Shown: in pieces, positions 14,692-21,691 of the stretch
How positions within the stretch are numbered: the first letter of the stretch is position 1
How the letters are laid out: each line of letters opens with the position of its first letter
Origin: Salinicola rhizosphaerae
Lineage (GTDB): Bacteria; Pseudomonadota; Gammaproteobacteria; Pseudomonadales; Halomonadaceae
Assembly: GCF_014652715.1 (NCBI RefSeq)
Contig: NZ_BMZI01000006.1
Coordinates: forward strand, 43,966-76,034
Reading direction: 5' to 3'
DNA: 32,069 nt
Notes under the pieces: model-generated
Seen by the model: the letters and a program-made list of their open reading frames with translations, nothing else
Told to the model about the DNA's origin: nothing
Database searches by the model: none
Program-made: the position numbers and the translations under genes

Positions 14692-14767
14692 TGGCTCCCC
14701 GAACAGGACTCGAACCTGTGACCCAATGATTAACAGTCATTTGCTCTACCAACTGAGCTATCGGGGA
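14692..14767 (-). tRNA. tRNA-Asn (GUU)
   Basis: Cloverleaf on the minus strand with acceptor TCCCCGA/TCGGGGA, anticodon loop CTGTTAA and encoded CCA. Identical in sequence to the next copy at 14808-14883 and 39 bp from the preceding copy. Probably transcribed with it from the promoter at 14905-14932. Confidence 0.96.
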
Positions 14768-14807
14768 TCGTTTTCTCACCGCACCTGCACTGGCTGAAAG
14801 AATGTGT

Positions 14808-14883
14808 TGGCTCCCCGAACAGGACTCGAACCTGTGACCCAATGATTAACAGTCATTTGCTCTACCAACTGAGCTATCGGGGA
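14808..14883 (-). tRNA. tRNA-Asn (GUU)
   Basis: Same sequence as 14692-14767, including anticodon GTT and encoded CCA. It is the first gene of the tRNA-Asn cluster, just downstream of a strong promoter. Confidence 0.96.
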
Positions 14884-14904
14884 CCATCCTTCAGCACGCG
14901 GCGT

Positions 14905-14932
14905 AGTATACGCGTTGAGTTTTCGGCGTCAA
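14905..14932 (-). promoter_or_regulatory. Sigma-70-type promoter of the tRNA-Asn cluster
   Basis: On the minus strand, TTGACG (-35) and TATACT (-10) are separated by 16 bp and end about 20 bp before the first tRNA-Asn. The close match and position fit a stable-RNA promoter. Confidence 0.75.
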
Positions 14933-15013
14933 GGCTGTCAGGCCAATCAATCCGGTCTCGGGTGTCGACGATTTCCTCAGCGCAATCAACGGGCTGCGTT
15001 GGTATCAGTCAAA

Positions 15014-15120
15014 CCAGCGTGTTGGAGCGGGCTTGGCTCGCGAACGGGTTCGCGGATTCGGCGACGTCGATCTTCGTGAGCAGAGCTCACTCCCACGTAA
15101 CCCCGATCGACCGGGGCAGC
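15014..15120. repeat. BIME/REP-like repeat, copy 1
   Basis: The unit has a REP-like head (GTGTTGGAGCGGGCTTGG, then CTCGCGAACG) and, in the opposite orientation, a second one (complement of GTGAGCAGAGCTCACTCCCAC). It ends with CCCCG/CGGGG arms. It is repeated at 15139-15245 with a 125-bp period and few differences. The head resembles the Pseudomonas REP class with GAGCGGGCTTG. It lies between tRNA-Asn and tRNA-Met. Confidence 0.8.
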
Positions 15121-15138
15121 ACCCCGTTATCGACCGAG

Positions 15139-15245
15139 CCAGCGTGTTGGAGCGGGCTTGGCTAGCGAACGAGTCCGCGGATTCGGCGACGTCGGTCTTC
15201 GTGAGCAGAGCTCACTCCCACATAACCCCGATCGACCGGGGCAGC
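15139..15245. repeat. BIME/REP-like repeat, copy 2
   Basis: Second copy of the 107-bp unit at 15014-15120, with a handful of substitutions (for example TCGCGAACGG to TAGCGAACGA). Both copies keep the opposed REP-like heads and the CCCCGATCGACCGGGG terminal hairpin. The rest of the intergenic stretch 14933-15280 shows no gene. Confidence 0.8.
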
Positions 15246-15280
15246 GTAATTGGGGTAACTGCAGGAGGACTTACAAGAGG

Positions 15281-15357
15281 TGGTGGCTACGCCCTGATTC
15301 GAACAGGGGACCCCATCATTATGAGTGATGTGCTCTAACCAGCTGAGCTACGTAGCC
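15281..15357 (-). tRNA. tRNA-Met (CAU), elongator type
   Basis: The complement folds with acceptor GGCTACG/CGTAGCC, anticodon loop CTCATAA (anticodon CAT), T-loop TGTTCGAATCA and encoded CCA. The fully paired first acceptor base pair argues for elongator rather than initiator tRNA. A lysidine-modified Ile tRNA is a less likely alternative. Confidence 0.92.
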
Positions 15358-15394
15358 ATCGGGGGGATGCGTTACCGTGCGGCAACGGTGGCGC

Positions 15395-15423
15395 ACTATA
15401 CCCGCGACATGACGAGATCACAA
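15395..15423 (-). promoter_or_regulatory. Promoter of tRNA-Met
   Basis: TTGTGA (-35) and TATAGT (-10) with a 17-bp spacer on the minus strand, ending about 38 bp before the tRNA 5' end. Confidence 0.6.
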
Positions 15424-15430
15424 GCCCACG

Positions 15431-15469
15431 AAAAAAATTGGCCCCGTGTCGATCATCGACAGCGGGGCC
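15431..15469 (-). terminator. Rho-independent terminator of choX
   Basis: On the minus strand GGCCCCG and CGGGGCC close a long stem that continues with TGTCGAT/ATCGACA, with one bulged base, followed by AATTTTTTT. It lies about 55 bp past the choX stop, in the correct orientation. Confidence 0.85.
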
Positions 15470-15522
15470 TGCATACTCGTCCGTGCGTCAAGCGCACGTT
15501 GAGAGGTAGCTCGGAGGTACGC

Positions 15523-16470
15523 TCAGATACCGAGAGCCTGCTTCACGGCGGGCAGACCCGGCTTGCCATCGGCGGTCTTGACGCCTTCGAGCCAGGCTTC
15601 GAGCGTATCGGGATGCGCCTTGAGCCAGGCAGCGGCGGCTTCCTGGGCGTCTTCGCCATCATCCATGATCTTGCCCATCAGCGCGTTCTCCATATCCAGC
15701 GTGAAGCTGAGATTGTTGAGGAACTGGCCGACATTGCCGCACTCGTCGATATAACCGGCACGCGTGTTGGTATAGACCGTGGCGCCACCGTAATCGGGAC
15801 CGAAATAGTCGTCCGCGCCGGAGAGGTAGCCCATGTCGAAGTTGGTGTTCATCGGGTGAGGCGCCCAGCCGAGGAAGACCATCCATTCGTCATCCTGCTC
15901 ACGAGACTTCAGTTCGGCCAGCATGCCCGCCTCGGACGAATCGACCAGCGTCCAGTCGCCGAGGCCGAAGGCGTCGTCGTCGATCATCTGCTGGATGATC
16001 ATGTTGCCGTCGTTACCCGCCTCGATGCCAAACAGCTTGTGGCCGAACTGATCGGCATGAGCGTCGAGATCGGCGACCGAGGTCACCCCTGCGTCCAGCA
16101 CGTACTGCGGCACCGCCAACGTGTACTTGGCACCTTCCAGGTTAGCGCGCGGGCGGTCGATCTGGCCCTTGTCGATGTACGGGTCGCTGATCGACTTCAT
16201 CGACGGCATCCAGTTGCCGAGAAACACGTCGAAATCCCCGTTTTTCATGCCTGCATAAGCGACCGGAACGGAGACCGTGTCGGAAGAGGCGTCGTAGCCG
16301 AGGTCCTCCAGCACAACACTGGCGATGGCGGTGGTCGCCTGGATATCGGTCCAGCCGACCTCGGCAAAATGTACGCTCTGGCAGCTCTCCGGCTCCTGCT
16401 GTGCTTGCGCCATCGATGACGCTACCAGGCCAATCCCCGCGATAGGCCAGACGAAGTGACGATAGTTCAT
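15523..16470 (-). CDS. choX: Choline ABC transporter substrate-binding protein (ChoX-like)
   Basis: A 315-aa periplasmic binding protein of the OpuAC/ProX superfamily. A signal peptide (MNYRHFVWPIAGIGLVASSMAQA) gives export to the periplasm. The mature region has VGWTDIQATTAIASVVLEDLGY, DVFLGNWMPSM and KYTLAVPQYVLDAGV, which match choline-binding ChoX more closely than betaine-binding ProX; the tryptophans in these segments would form the aromatic box around the quaternary amine. ATG 16470 is chosen because it starts the signal peptide. The gene diverges from betIBA and its predicted promoter overlaps the BetI operator. No permease or ATPase gene lies beside it, so it must work with a transporter encoded elsewhere. 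Specificity for choline over betaine or carnitine is inferred. Confidence 0.85.
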   Translation of the reverse strand: MNYRHFVWPIAGIGLVASSMAQAQQEPESCQSVHFAEVGWTDIQATTAIASVVLEDLGYDASSDTVSVPVAYAGMKNGDFDVFLGNWMPSMKSISDPYIDKGQIDRPRANLEGAKYTLAVPQYVLDAGVTSVADLDAHADQFGHKLFGIEAGNDGNMIIQQMIDDDAFGLGDWTLVDSSEAGMLAELKSREQDDEWMVFLGWAPHPMNTNFDMGYLSGADDYFGPDYGGATVYTNTRAGYIDECGNVGQFLNNLSFTLDMENALMGKIMDDGEDAQEAAAAWLKAHPDTLEAWLEGVKTADGKPGLPAVKQALGI

Positions 16471-16575
16471 GGTGTGAAATCCCCTACAGTGAATGGATCC
16501 GTTGTTTGTCGGTAACCGAGCACCCTCGATAATCATCGGTTATCGAATATCGATGTTTTCATTCGACACTGCAAT

Positions 16576-16604
16576 ACCTTAGTTTTTATTGATTGACCGT
16601 TCAA
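16576..16604 (-). promoter_or_regulatory. Predicted choX promoter
   Basis: On the minus strand TTGAAC (-35, 16604-16599) and TAAGGT (-10, 16581-16576) are 17 bp apart. The -35 box lies inside the BetI operator. The -10 box is weak (three of six bases), so the assignment is tentative. Confidence 0.45.
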
Positions 16605-16607
16605 TAA
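16586..16607. promoter_or_regulatory. BetI operator
   Basis: TTATTGA (16586-16592) and TCAATAA (16601-16607) are perfect reverse complements around TTGACCGT. This closely resembles the operator known for BetI of gammaproteobacteria (TTATTGATTGGACGT followed by TCAATAA). It lies between choX and betI and overlaps the -35 boxes of both predicted promoters. Known: BetI represses the bet genes and choline relieves repression. Confidence 0.85.
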
Positions 16608-16621
16608 AAAAAATCCATACT
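16593..16621 (+). promoter_or_regulatory. Predicted betIBA promoter
   Basis: TTGACC (-35, 16593-16598) and CATACT (-10, 16616-16621) have a 17-bp spacer. The -35 box is within the BetI operator, so bound BetI would block RNA polymerase. It would give a leader of nearly 290 nt before betI. Confidence 0.55.
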
Positions 16622-16920
16622 GGTGCCATTGCTGATCGACTCGGCACTGTTCGATGGCTGGAAATAGGGGCTCCGAGCGGTTATGGGTATTGTAGATGGG
16701 GGGATGCGGAAGACCTCACTGCAAAGAAGCTCACTACAAAGAACCTCGCCGCAGCATAGCCGAACGCCCCTTTCACCGAGTTCGCACCTGGTCAGGTCAC
16801 GCAGCGTCATTGCGTGCGGCGCGATTTCCGGTGGCATGGTTTTCAATAAAGTGGTTTTCGGGGACGAGGTTTGACCGTGTCACCGCGAACAGCGCCAGTG
16901 CAGAAACAGGAGAAATGCCC
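16622..16920 (+). other. Long untranslated leader of betIBA
   Basis: No credible gene is seen in these 299 bp. An in-frame upstream extension of betI has no ribosome-binding site or similarity to BetI. A degenerate 15-bp direct repeat (CTCACTGCAAAGAAG, CTCACTACAAAGAAC, CTCGCCGCAGCATAG) lies at 16715-16759. The length leaves room for post-transcriptional control, but no known riboswitch fold was recognised. Confidence 0.4.
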
Positions 16921-17541
16921 GTGCCGAAACTCGGTATGCAACCCATTCGCCGCCGTCAGTTGATTCAAGCGACGCTGGAAGCGATCGACGAGCTCGGTCT
17001 CGCCGATGCCACTATTGCCAGTATCGCCAAGCGCGCCGGCGTTTCCACGGGCATCATCAGTCACTATTTCAACGGTAAGGATGGGCTGCTCGAGGCCACC
17101 ATGCGCCACGTGCTGGCCGATCTCGGCAAGGCGGTCAGAGAGCGTCGCGACGCGCTGGGCGCTGCCGGGCCAGAGGCCCATTTGCACGCCATCATCGATG
17201 GCAACTTCGACCCCAGCCAGACCAGCCGTTCGGTGATGAAGACCTGGCTAGCGTTCTGGGCCAGCAGCATGCACCACGCCCCGCTGCAGCGCCTGCAGCG
17301 CGTCAACGACCGACGGCTCTACTCCAACCTGAGTACGCAGTTCCGTCGCGTCTTGCCCAAGCGCCAGGCTAGAGACGCCGCTCGCGGGCTGGCAGCACTG
17401 ATCGATGGACTCTGGCTACGCGGCGCGCTGGCGCCGGAGGGCCTCAACGTCGAGCGCGCCCGGCAGCTAGCCTACGAGTATGTTCGCGAGCAGCTCGACA
17501 ACGCCAGGCGCTATCAAACGCGCGCCAATGAATACGCTTAG
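16921..17541 (+). CDS. betI: Transcriptional repressor BetI (TetR family)
   Basis: A 206-aa TetR-family regulator of choline-to-betaine synthesis. It starts [25 protein letters not shown], colinear with E. coli BetI, and has the helix-turn-helix [19 protein letters not shown] (about residues 30-50). The ligand domain carries the BetI-typical [14 protein letters not shown] and [17 protein letters not shown] 16921 is preferred over ATG 16915: AGGAG at 16908-16912 is 8 nt before the GTG but only 2 nt before the ATG, and the GTG start matches the E. coli protein. The C-terminal residues RANEYA are encoded by the first unit of a tandem repeat that continues past the stop. It is first in betIBA and should autorepress through the operator at 16586-16607. 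Confidence 0.94.
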   Translation: MPKLGMQPIRRRQLIQATLEAIDELGLADATIASIAKRAGVSTGIISHYFNGKDGLLEATMRHVLADLGKAVRERRDALGAAGPEAHLHAIIDGNFDPSQTSRSVMKTWLAFWASSMHHAPLQRLQRVNDRRLYSNLSTQFRRVLPKRQARDAARGLAALIDGLWLRGALAPEGLNVERARQLAYEYVREQLDNARRYQTRANEYA

Positions 17542-17644
17542 CAAACGCGTGCCAATGAATACGCTTAGCAAACGCGTGCCAATGAATACGCTTAGCAAAC
17601 GCGCCAACGAATTCGCCTAGCAAACGCGCGCCAGCGAGTACGCC
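17516..17644. repeat. 27-bp tandem repeat spanning the 3' end of betI
   Basis: Five units of about 27 bp (AAACGCGTGCCAATGAATAC, then GCTTAGC). The second and third are identical, the first differs by one base, the fourth is 25 bp long, and the fifth is diverged. The betI stop TAG lies in the first unit and an equivalent TAG recurs in units 2-4. The remaining gap to betB (17645-17730) holds only the betB ribosome-binding site. Confidence 0.85.
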
Positions 17645-17730
17645 CGACGACATATTCGGCGCATATCTGGCCCGATCATCCATTCGCCATCACGCACTGG
17701 CCCCGCAACGCATTATCAAGGAGCGGCCTC

Positions 17731-19197
17731 ATGACACTCGAGACACAGACACTCTACATCGACGGCAAACATACGCCGGCAACCGGCGATCAGACCTTCG
17801 ACGCCATCAATCCGGCCAACGGTGACACCATCGCCAGCGTGCAGCAGGCGACCCAGGCCGACGTCGACAAGGCGGTCGAGAGCGCCCAGCGGGCACAACG
17901 CGAATGGGCTTCCCTGAGTGGTATGGAGCGCTCGCGCATTCTGCTCAAGGCGGTGGCGCTCCTGCGTGAGCGCAACGATGAACTGGCCGAACTCGAAACG
18001 CTGAACACCGGCAAGCCGATCAGTGAAACCGCCAGTGTCGACATCGTCACCGGTGCAGACGCACTGGAATACTTCGCCGGCCTGGCACCGGCGGTCGAAG
18101 GCACACAGATCCCGCTGCGTGAAGACTCATTCGTCTACACGCGCCGCGAGCCGCTGGGTGTGATCGGCGCCATCGGCGCCTGGAACTACCCGATCCAGAT
18201 CGCCTGCTGGAAGGCCGCACCGGCCCTGGCGGCGGGTAATGCCGTCGTTTTCAAGCCGAGCGAAGTCACGCCGCTGACCGCCATGAAGCTGGCGGAAATC
18301 TTTACCGAAGCCGGTCTACCCGACGGACTGTTCAACGTGGTTCATGGTGACGGTAGCGTCGGTGCCATGCTGACCGAACATCCGGGGTTGGCCAAGATCA
18401 GCTTCACCGGCGAGGTGGGCACCGGCAAGAAAGTGATGTCCGCCGCGGCCGGCTCCACGCTCAAGGAAGTCACCATGGAGCTTGGCGGCAAGTCGCCGCT
18501 GATCGTGTTCGACGACGCCGACCTCGATCGCGCGGCGGATGGTGCGATGATGGCCAACTTCTACTCTAGCGGCCAGGTTTGCACCAACGGCACCCGTGTC
18601 TTCGTCCACCGCTCGGTCAAGGAAGCCTTCGAGGCGAAGATCGTCGAGCGCGTTGCACGCATCCAGTCCGGTGATCCCCTGAAACCGGAAACCAACTTCG
18701 GCCCGCTGGTCAGCTTCGAACACCTCGAGAAGGTCGCAAGCTATCTGGAGATCGCCAAGCAGGACGGCGCACGCCTCATCGCCGGCGGCGAGCGCATGAC
18801 CGATGGCGACTTCGCCAAGGGTGCCTGGGTCGCACCGACGGTCTACACCGATTGCAGCGACGATATGCGAATCGTTCGCGAAGAGATCTTCGGGCCGATC
18901 ATGTCGATTCTCGCCTTCGATGATGAAGCCGAAGTCATCCGCCGCGCCAACGACACCGAGTATGGCCTCGCCGCCGGTCTCTTCACCGAGGGATTGAATC
19001 GTGCTCACCGTGTAATTCACCAGCTCGAAGCCGGCATCTGCTGGATCAACACCTGGGGCGACTCCCCCGCCGAGATGCCGGTCGGTGGCTACAAGCAGTC
19101 CGGCATCGGCCGCGAAAATGGCATGGAGACGCTGGCGCATTACACCCAGACGAAATCGGTGCAGGTGGAGATGGGGCCGTTCGCCTCGGTGTTTTGA
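17731..19197 (+). CDS. betB: Betaine aldehyde dehydrogenase
   Basis: A 488-aa NAD(P)-dependent aldehyde dehydrogenase that oxidises betaine aldehyde to glycine betaine, the second step of osmoprotectant synthesis. It shows the [20 protein letters not shown] cofactor segment, [10 protein letters not shown], the general base E250 in MELGGKSP and the catalytic C284 in GQVCTNGTR. It runs colinear with BetB over its full length. AAGGAG lies 8 nt before the ATG. It is the second gene of betIBA. A heptad-flanked small gene separates it from betA. Confidence 0.96.
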   Translation: MTLETQTLYIDGKHTPATGDQTFDAINPANGDTIASVQQATQADVDKAVESAQRAQREWASLSGMERSRILLKAVALLRERNDELAELETLNTGKPISETASVDIVTGADALEYFAGLAPAVEGTQIPLREDSFVYTRREPLGVIGAIGAWNYPIQIACWKAAPALAAGNAVVFKPSEVTPLTAMKLAEIFTEAGLPDGLFNVVHGDGSVGAMLTEHPGLAKISFTGEVGTGKKVMSAAAGSTLKEVTMELGGKSPLIVFDDADLDRAADGAMMANFYSSGQVCTNGTRVFVHRSVKEAFEAKIVERVARIQSGDPLKPETNFGPLVSFEHLEKVASYLEIAKQDGARLIAGGERMTDGDFAKGAWVAPTVYTDCSDDMRIVREEIFGPIMSILAFDDEAEVIRRANDTEYGLAAGLFTEGLNRAHRVIHQLEAGICWINTWGDSPAEMPVGGYKQSGIGRENGMETLAHYTQTKSVQVEMGPFASVF

Positions 19198-19201
19198 CGA
19201 G

Positions 19202-19316
19202 AGCTTCGAGCCACGAGCTTCGAGATGCGAGCTAAAGGTCAAAAGCGACGATAGCTCCGAGCCACGAGCTTCGAGATGCGAGCTGAAGGTCAAAAGCGGC
19301 GAGAGATCCGAGCTAC
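19202..19316. repeat. Heptad-based direct repeat left of the four-helix-bundle gene
   Basis: Two copies of a 51-bp unit (19202-19252 and 19253-19303) run AGCTTCGAGCCACGAGCTTC, then GAGATGC, GAGCT and AAGGTCAAAAGCG. Each is built of 7-bp words of the form GAGCNNC, and a further GAGCTAC follows at 19309-19315. The same heptad word recurs in the opposite orientation at 19691-19725 and as GAGCCGC at 29208-29277. Confidence 0.8.
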
Positions 19317-19357
19317 GAACAACAAAAAGCAGCATTTCGGCAAGAGGATGGCTGTCG

Positions 19358-19681
19358 ATGAAGCACGAGCAGATGGTGGTTTGGGTCCGGAGCAAGGATC
19401 TCAGCGTGGCGGTCTATAGAGAACTCGCCGAGCTCAAGGATTTTGGCTTCAAGGACCAGATTACGCGGTCCGCCCTATCGATTCCGAGCAACATCGCAGA
19501 GGGCTTTGAACGTTACACCGAGCGAGAAAAGTTCCGCTTCGTTTCGATTGCAAAAGGCTCATGCGGGGAATTCGCCACTCAGGCGCTGATTGGCCTCGAA
19601 GTCGGTTATATCGACCCGTCTATTGGTCATCAATGGCGCGATGAAGCTTTCAACTATCTCGAATGCTCGGCTCGCTTTTGA
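19358..19681 (+). CDS. Four-helix-bundle protein, 23S rRNA intervening-sequence type (possibly shortened)
   Basis: A 107-aa helical protein. VWVRSKDLSVAVYRELAEL, the signature ITRSALSIPSNIAEGFER, then FVSIAKGSCGEFATQALIGLEVGYI match the S23/IVP four-helix-bundle family, first known from insertions in bacterial 23S rRNA genes and related to the Avd accessory protein of diversity-generating retroelements. Family members are usually 115-125 aa; here the last helix is cut short (LECSARF), so it may have lost its end. It has no obvious ribosome-binding site. It lies inside betIBA between heptad repeat arrays of opposite orientation, which suggests insertion as a cassette. The function of free-standing members is unknown. 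Confidence 0.8.
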   Translation: MKHEQMVVWVRSKDLSVAVYRELAELKDFGFKDQITRSALSIPSNIAEGFERYTEREKFRFVSIAKGSCGEFATQALIGLEVGYIDPSIGHQWRDEAFNYLECSARF

Positions 19682-19690
19682 ACTCTCTAA

Positions 19691-19725
19691 CTCGTAGCTC
19701 GTAGCTCGTAGCTCGTAGCTCGTAG
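19691..19725. repeat. CTCGTAG x5 heptanucleotide repeat
   Basis: Five exact 7-bp units (CTCGTAG; complement reads GAGCTAC) lie right after the four-helix-bundle gene. The orientation is opposite to the GAGCNNC words on its left side at 19202-19316. The betA ribosome-binding site follows at about 19742. Confidence 0.9.
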
Positions 19726-19754
19726 CTGAATTCATTCTTCCAAGGAGCGCGCGT

Positions 19755-21449
19755 ATGCAACAGGCTCGCGAATTCGATTACATCATCATTGGCGCAGGTT
19801 CGGCGGGTAACGTGCTGGCAACGCGGCTGACCGAAGATCCGGGCGTGACCGTGCTACTACTGGAGGCCGGCGGCCCAGATTACCGTGCCGACTTTCGCAC
19901 CCAGATGCCGGCGGCGCTCGCCTACCCGCTACAGGGAAAACGCTACAACTGGGCGTTCGAGACCGACCCGGAACCGCACATGGACAACCGTCGCATGGAG
20001 TGCGGGCGTGGCAAGGGCCTCGGCGGTTCATCGCTGATCAACGGCATGTGCTATATCCGTGGCAACGCCATGGATCTGGACAATTGGGCCGACATGCCCG
20101 GCCTGGACGATTGGCGCTATCTCGACTGTCTGCCCTACTACAAGAAGGCGGAAACTCGCGACATCGGCCCGAACGACTACCACGGCGGCGACGGCCCGCT
20201 CAGCGTGGCCACGCCGAAGGCCGGCAACAATCCGCTCTACCAGGCCTTCATCGAGGCGGGTGTCGAGGCAGGCTATCCGCGCACCGACGACCTGAACGGC
20301 CGTCAGCAGGAGGGCTTTGGCCCGATGGACCGGACCACGACGCCCAACGGGCGCCGTTCGGCCACCAGCCGCGGCTATCTCGATATCGCGAAGCAGCGTG
20401 ACAACCTGACCATCGTCACCCACGCCACCACGGACCGCATTCTATTCGAGGATCACCGCGCCGTCGGCGTGAATTACCTGCAGAAGACGCAGCCGCAGCA
20501 GGCGCTGGCACGCCGCGAAGTCCTGCTCTGCGCTGGTGCCATCGCCTCGCCGCAGATTCTGCAGCGCTCCGGCGTCGGCGACCCCGAGCTGCTGGAGCGG
20601 CACGGCATTCCCGTCGTCCACTCGCTCAAGGGGGTCGGCGAGAATCTGCAAGATCATCTGGAAATGTACATCCAGTACGAGTGCAAGGAACCGATTTCGC
20701 TCTATCCGGCGTTGAAGTGGTACAACCAGCCGAAAATCGGTGCCGAGTGGATGTTCATGGGCCAAGGGGTCGGAGCCAGCAATCAGTTCGAAGCCGGCGG
20801 TTTCATTCGTAGCGACGACGATGAGGCGTGGCCGAACATCCAGTACCACTTCTTGCCGATCGCGATCAGCTACAACGGCAAGAGCGCGGTGCAAGCGCAC
20901 GGCTTTCAGGCGCATGTCGGCTCGATGCGTTCGGAAAGCCGCGGTCGGGTTCAGCTACGCGACAAGGACCCGAAGAGCGCACCGAGCATTCTGTTCAACT
21001 ACATGGCGACCGAGCGTGACTGGGAAGAATTCCGTGCCGCGATCCGTCTGACGCGCGAGATCATCAACCAGCCCGCCATGGACGCCTACCGCGGGCGCGA
21101 GATTTCTCCCGGGCCGAACGTCGAATCAGACGAAGAGCTGGACGCCTTCGTTCGTCAGCACGCCGAAACCGCCTACCACCCTTGCGGCACCTGCCGCATG
21201 GGCACCGGCGAGGACGCCGTCGTCGATGGTGAAGGCCGCGTTCACGGTATCGAGAGCCTGCGCGTCATCGACGCGTCGATCATGCCGCAGATCGTCACCG
21301 GCAACCTCAACGCCACCACGATCATGATTGCCGAGAAGCTCGCCGACAGCGTGCGAGGGCGCGAGCCGCTGCCGGCAGCCGAAGTCGATTATTTCAAGGC
21401 CGACGGCGCACCGGCGCGTCAGACGCCCAAACGAAGCGGAGAGAAATAG
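19755..21449 (+). CDS. betA: Choline dehydrogenase
   Basis: A 564-aa FAD-dependent GMC oxidoreductase that oxidises choline to betaine aldehyde and feeds electrons to the respiratory chain, with BetB completing the path to glycine betaine. The FAD motif is GAGSAG (residues 13-18). GMC signature 1 is [20 protein letters not shown]; signature 2 is [13 protein letters not shown]. The catalytic His475 is in [11 protein letters not shown], with the GNLNATT segment near residue 517. Length and order match bacterial BetA. AAGGAG lies upstream of the ATG. It is the last gene of the operon, ahead of a clear terminator. The inserted repeats and small gene upstream could reduce its transcription relative to betB. 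Confidence 0.96.
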   Translation: MQQAREFDYIIIGAGSAGNVLATRLTEDPGVTVLLLEAGGPDYRADFRTQMPAALAYPLQGKRYNWAFETDPEPHMDNRRMECGRGKGLGGSSLINGMCYIRGNAMDLDNWADMPGLDDWRYLDCLPYYKKAETRDIGPNDYHGGDGPLSVATPKAGNNPLYQAFIEAGVEAGYPRTDDLNGRQQEGFGPMDRTTTPNGRRSATSRGYLDIAKQRDNLTIVTHATTDRILFEDHRAVGVNYLQKTQPQQALARREVLLCAGAIASPQILQRSGVGDPELLERHGIPVVHSLKGVGENLQDHLEMYIQYECKEPISLYPALKWYNQPKIGAEWMFMGQGVGASNQFEAGGFIRSDDDEAWPNIQYHFLPIAISYNGKSAVQAHGFQAHVGSMRSESRGRVQLRDKDPKSAPSILFNYMATERDWEEFRAAIRLTREIINQPAMDAYRGREISPGPNVESDEELDAFVRQHAETAYHPCGTCRMGTGEDAVVDGEGRVHGIESLRVIDASIMPQIVTGNLNATTIMIAEKLADSVRGREPLPAAEVDYFKADGAPARQTPKRSGEK

Positions 21450-21517
21450 CCAAGCGCAGAGAAATAGCTAAGCGCCTGACTACAGACTCTTGCTTTGGCT
21501 TCTGCTTCCCCTTCTTC

Positions 21518-21542
21518 ACCCGGCCCAGCGCCGGGTTTTTTT
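21518..21542 (+). terminator. Rho-independent terminator of betIBA
   Basis: CCCGGC (21519-21524) and GCCGGG (21530-21535) around CCAGC, extended by an A-T pair and followed by seven T residues. It lies about 70 bp past the betA stop. Confidence 0.9.
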
Positions 21543-21604
21543 ATGTTGACGCTGGCGGGTATCACTTGCGCGCTTGTTGCGCATTCATCGAACACTGTTC
21601 CTTT

Positions 21605-21617
21605 AGACTGCTAGTCT
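21605..21617. promoter_or_regulatory. 13-bp palindrome upstream of the efflux operon
   Basis: AGACT (21605-21609) and AGTCT (21613-21617) flank GCT, 75 bp before the adaptor gene. TAGACT or TAGTCT could be a -10 box, but no -35 box at suitable distance is seen. An operator is possible. The rest of 21543-21691 shows nothing definite. Confidence 0.3.
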
Positions 21618-21691
21618 GTGTAACTTGGCTCGAACGCAAGACCAAAGTTCGAACGCCCGTTCCAACGCCAGAACAAGGATCGTCTCTCCTC

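Noticed and set aside
15014..15245. Attachment site or insertion sequence
   Set aside because: No transposase or target duplication is visible; the opposed heads and hairpin fit a REP/BIME unit better.
15325..16419. 364-aa plus-strand frame opposite choX
   Set aside because: It begins inside the tRNA-Met gene and is the shadow of choX, which has a signal peptide, conserved motifs and a terminator.
16696..16920. N-terminal extension of betI to 281 aa
   Set aside because: GTG 16921 has a good ribosome-binding site and matches the E. coli BetI start; the extension shows no similarity.
19085..19357. Longer version of the four-helix-bundle protein reaching into betB
   Set aside because: The extra part reads betB sequence and the heptad repeats in another frame.
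18316..19395. 359-aa antisense reading frame over betB
   Set aside because: It covers conserved betB sequence in the opposite strand with no recognisable protein and no start signal.
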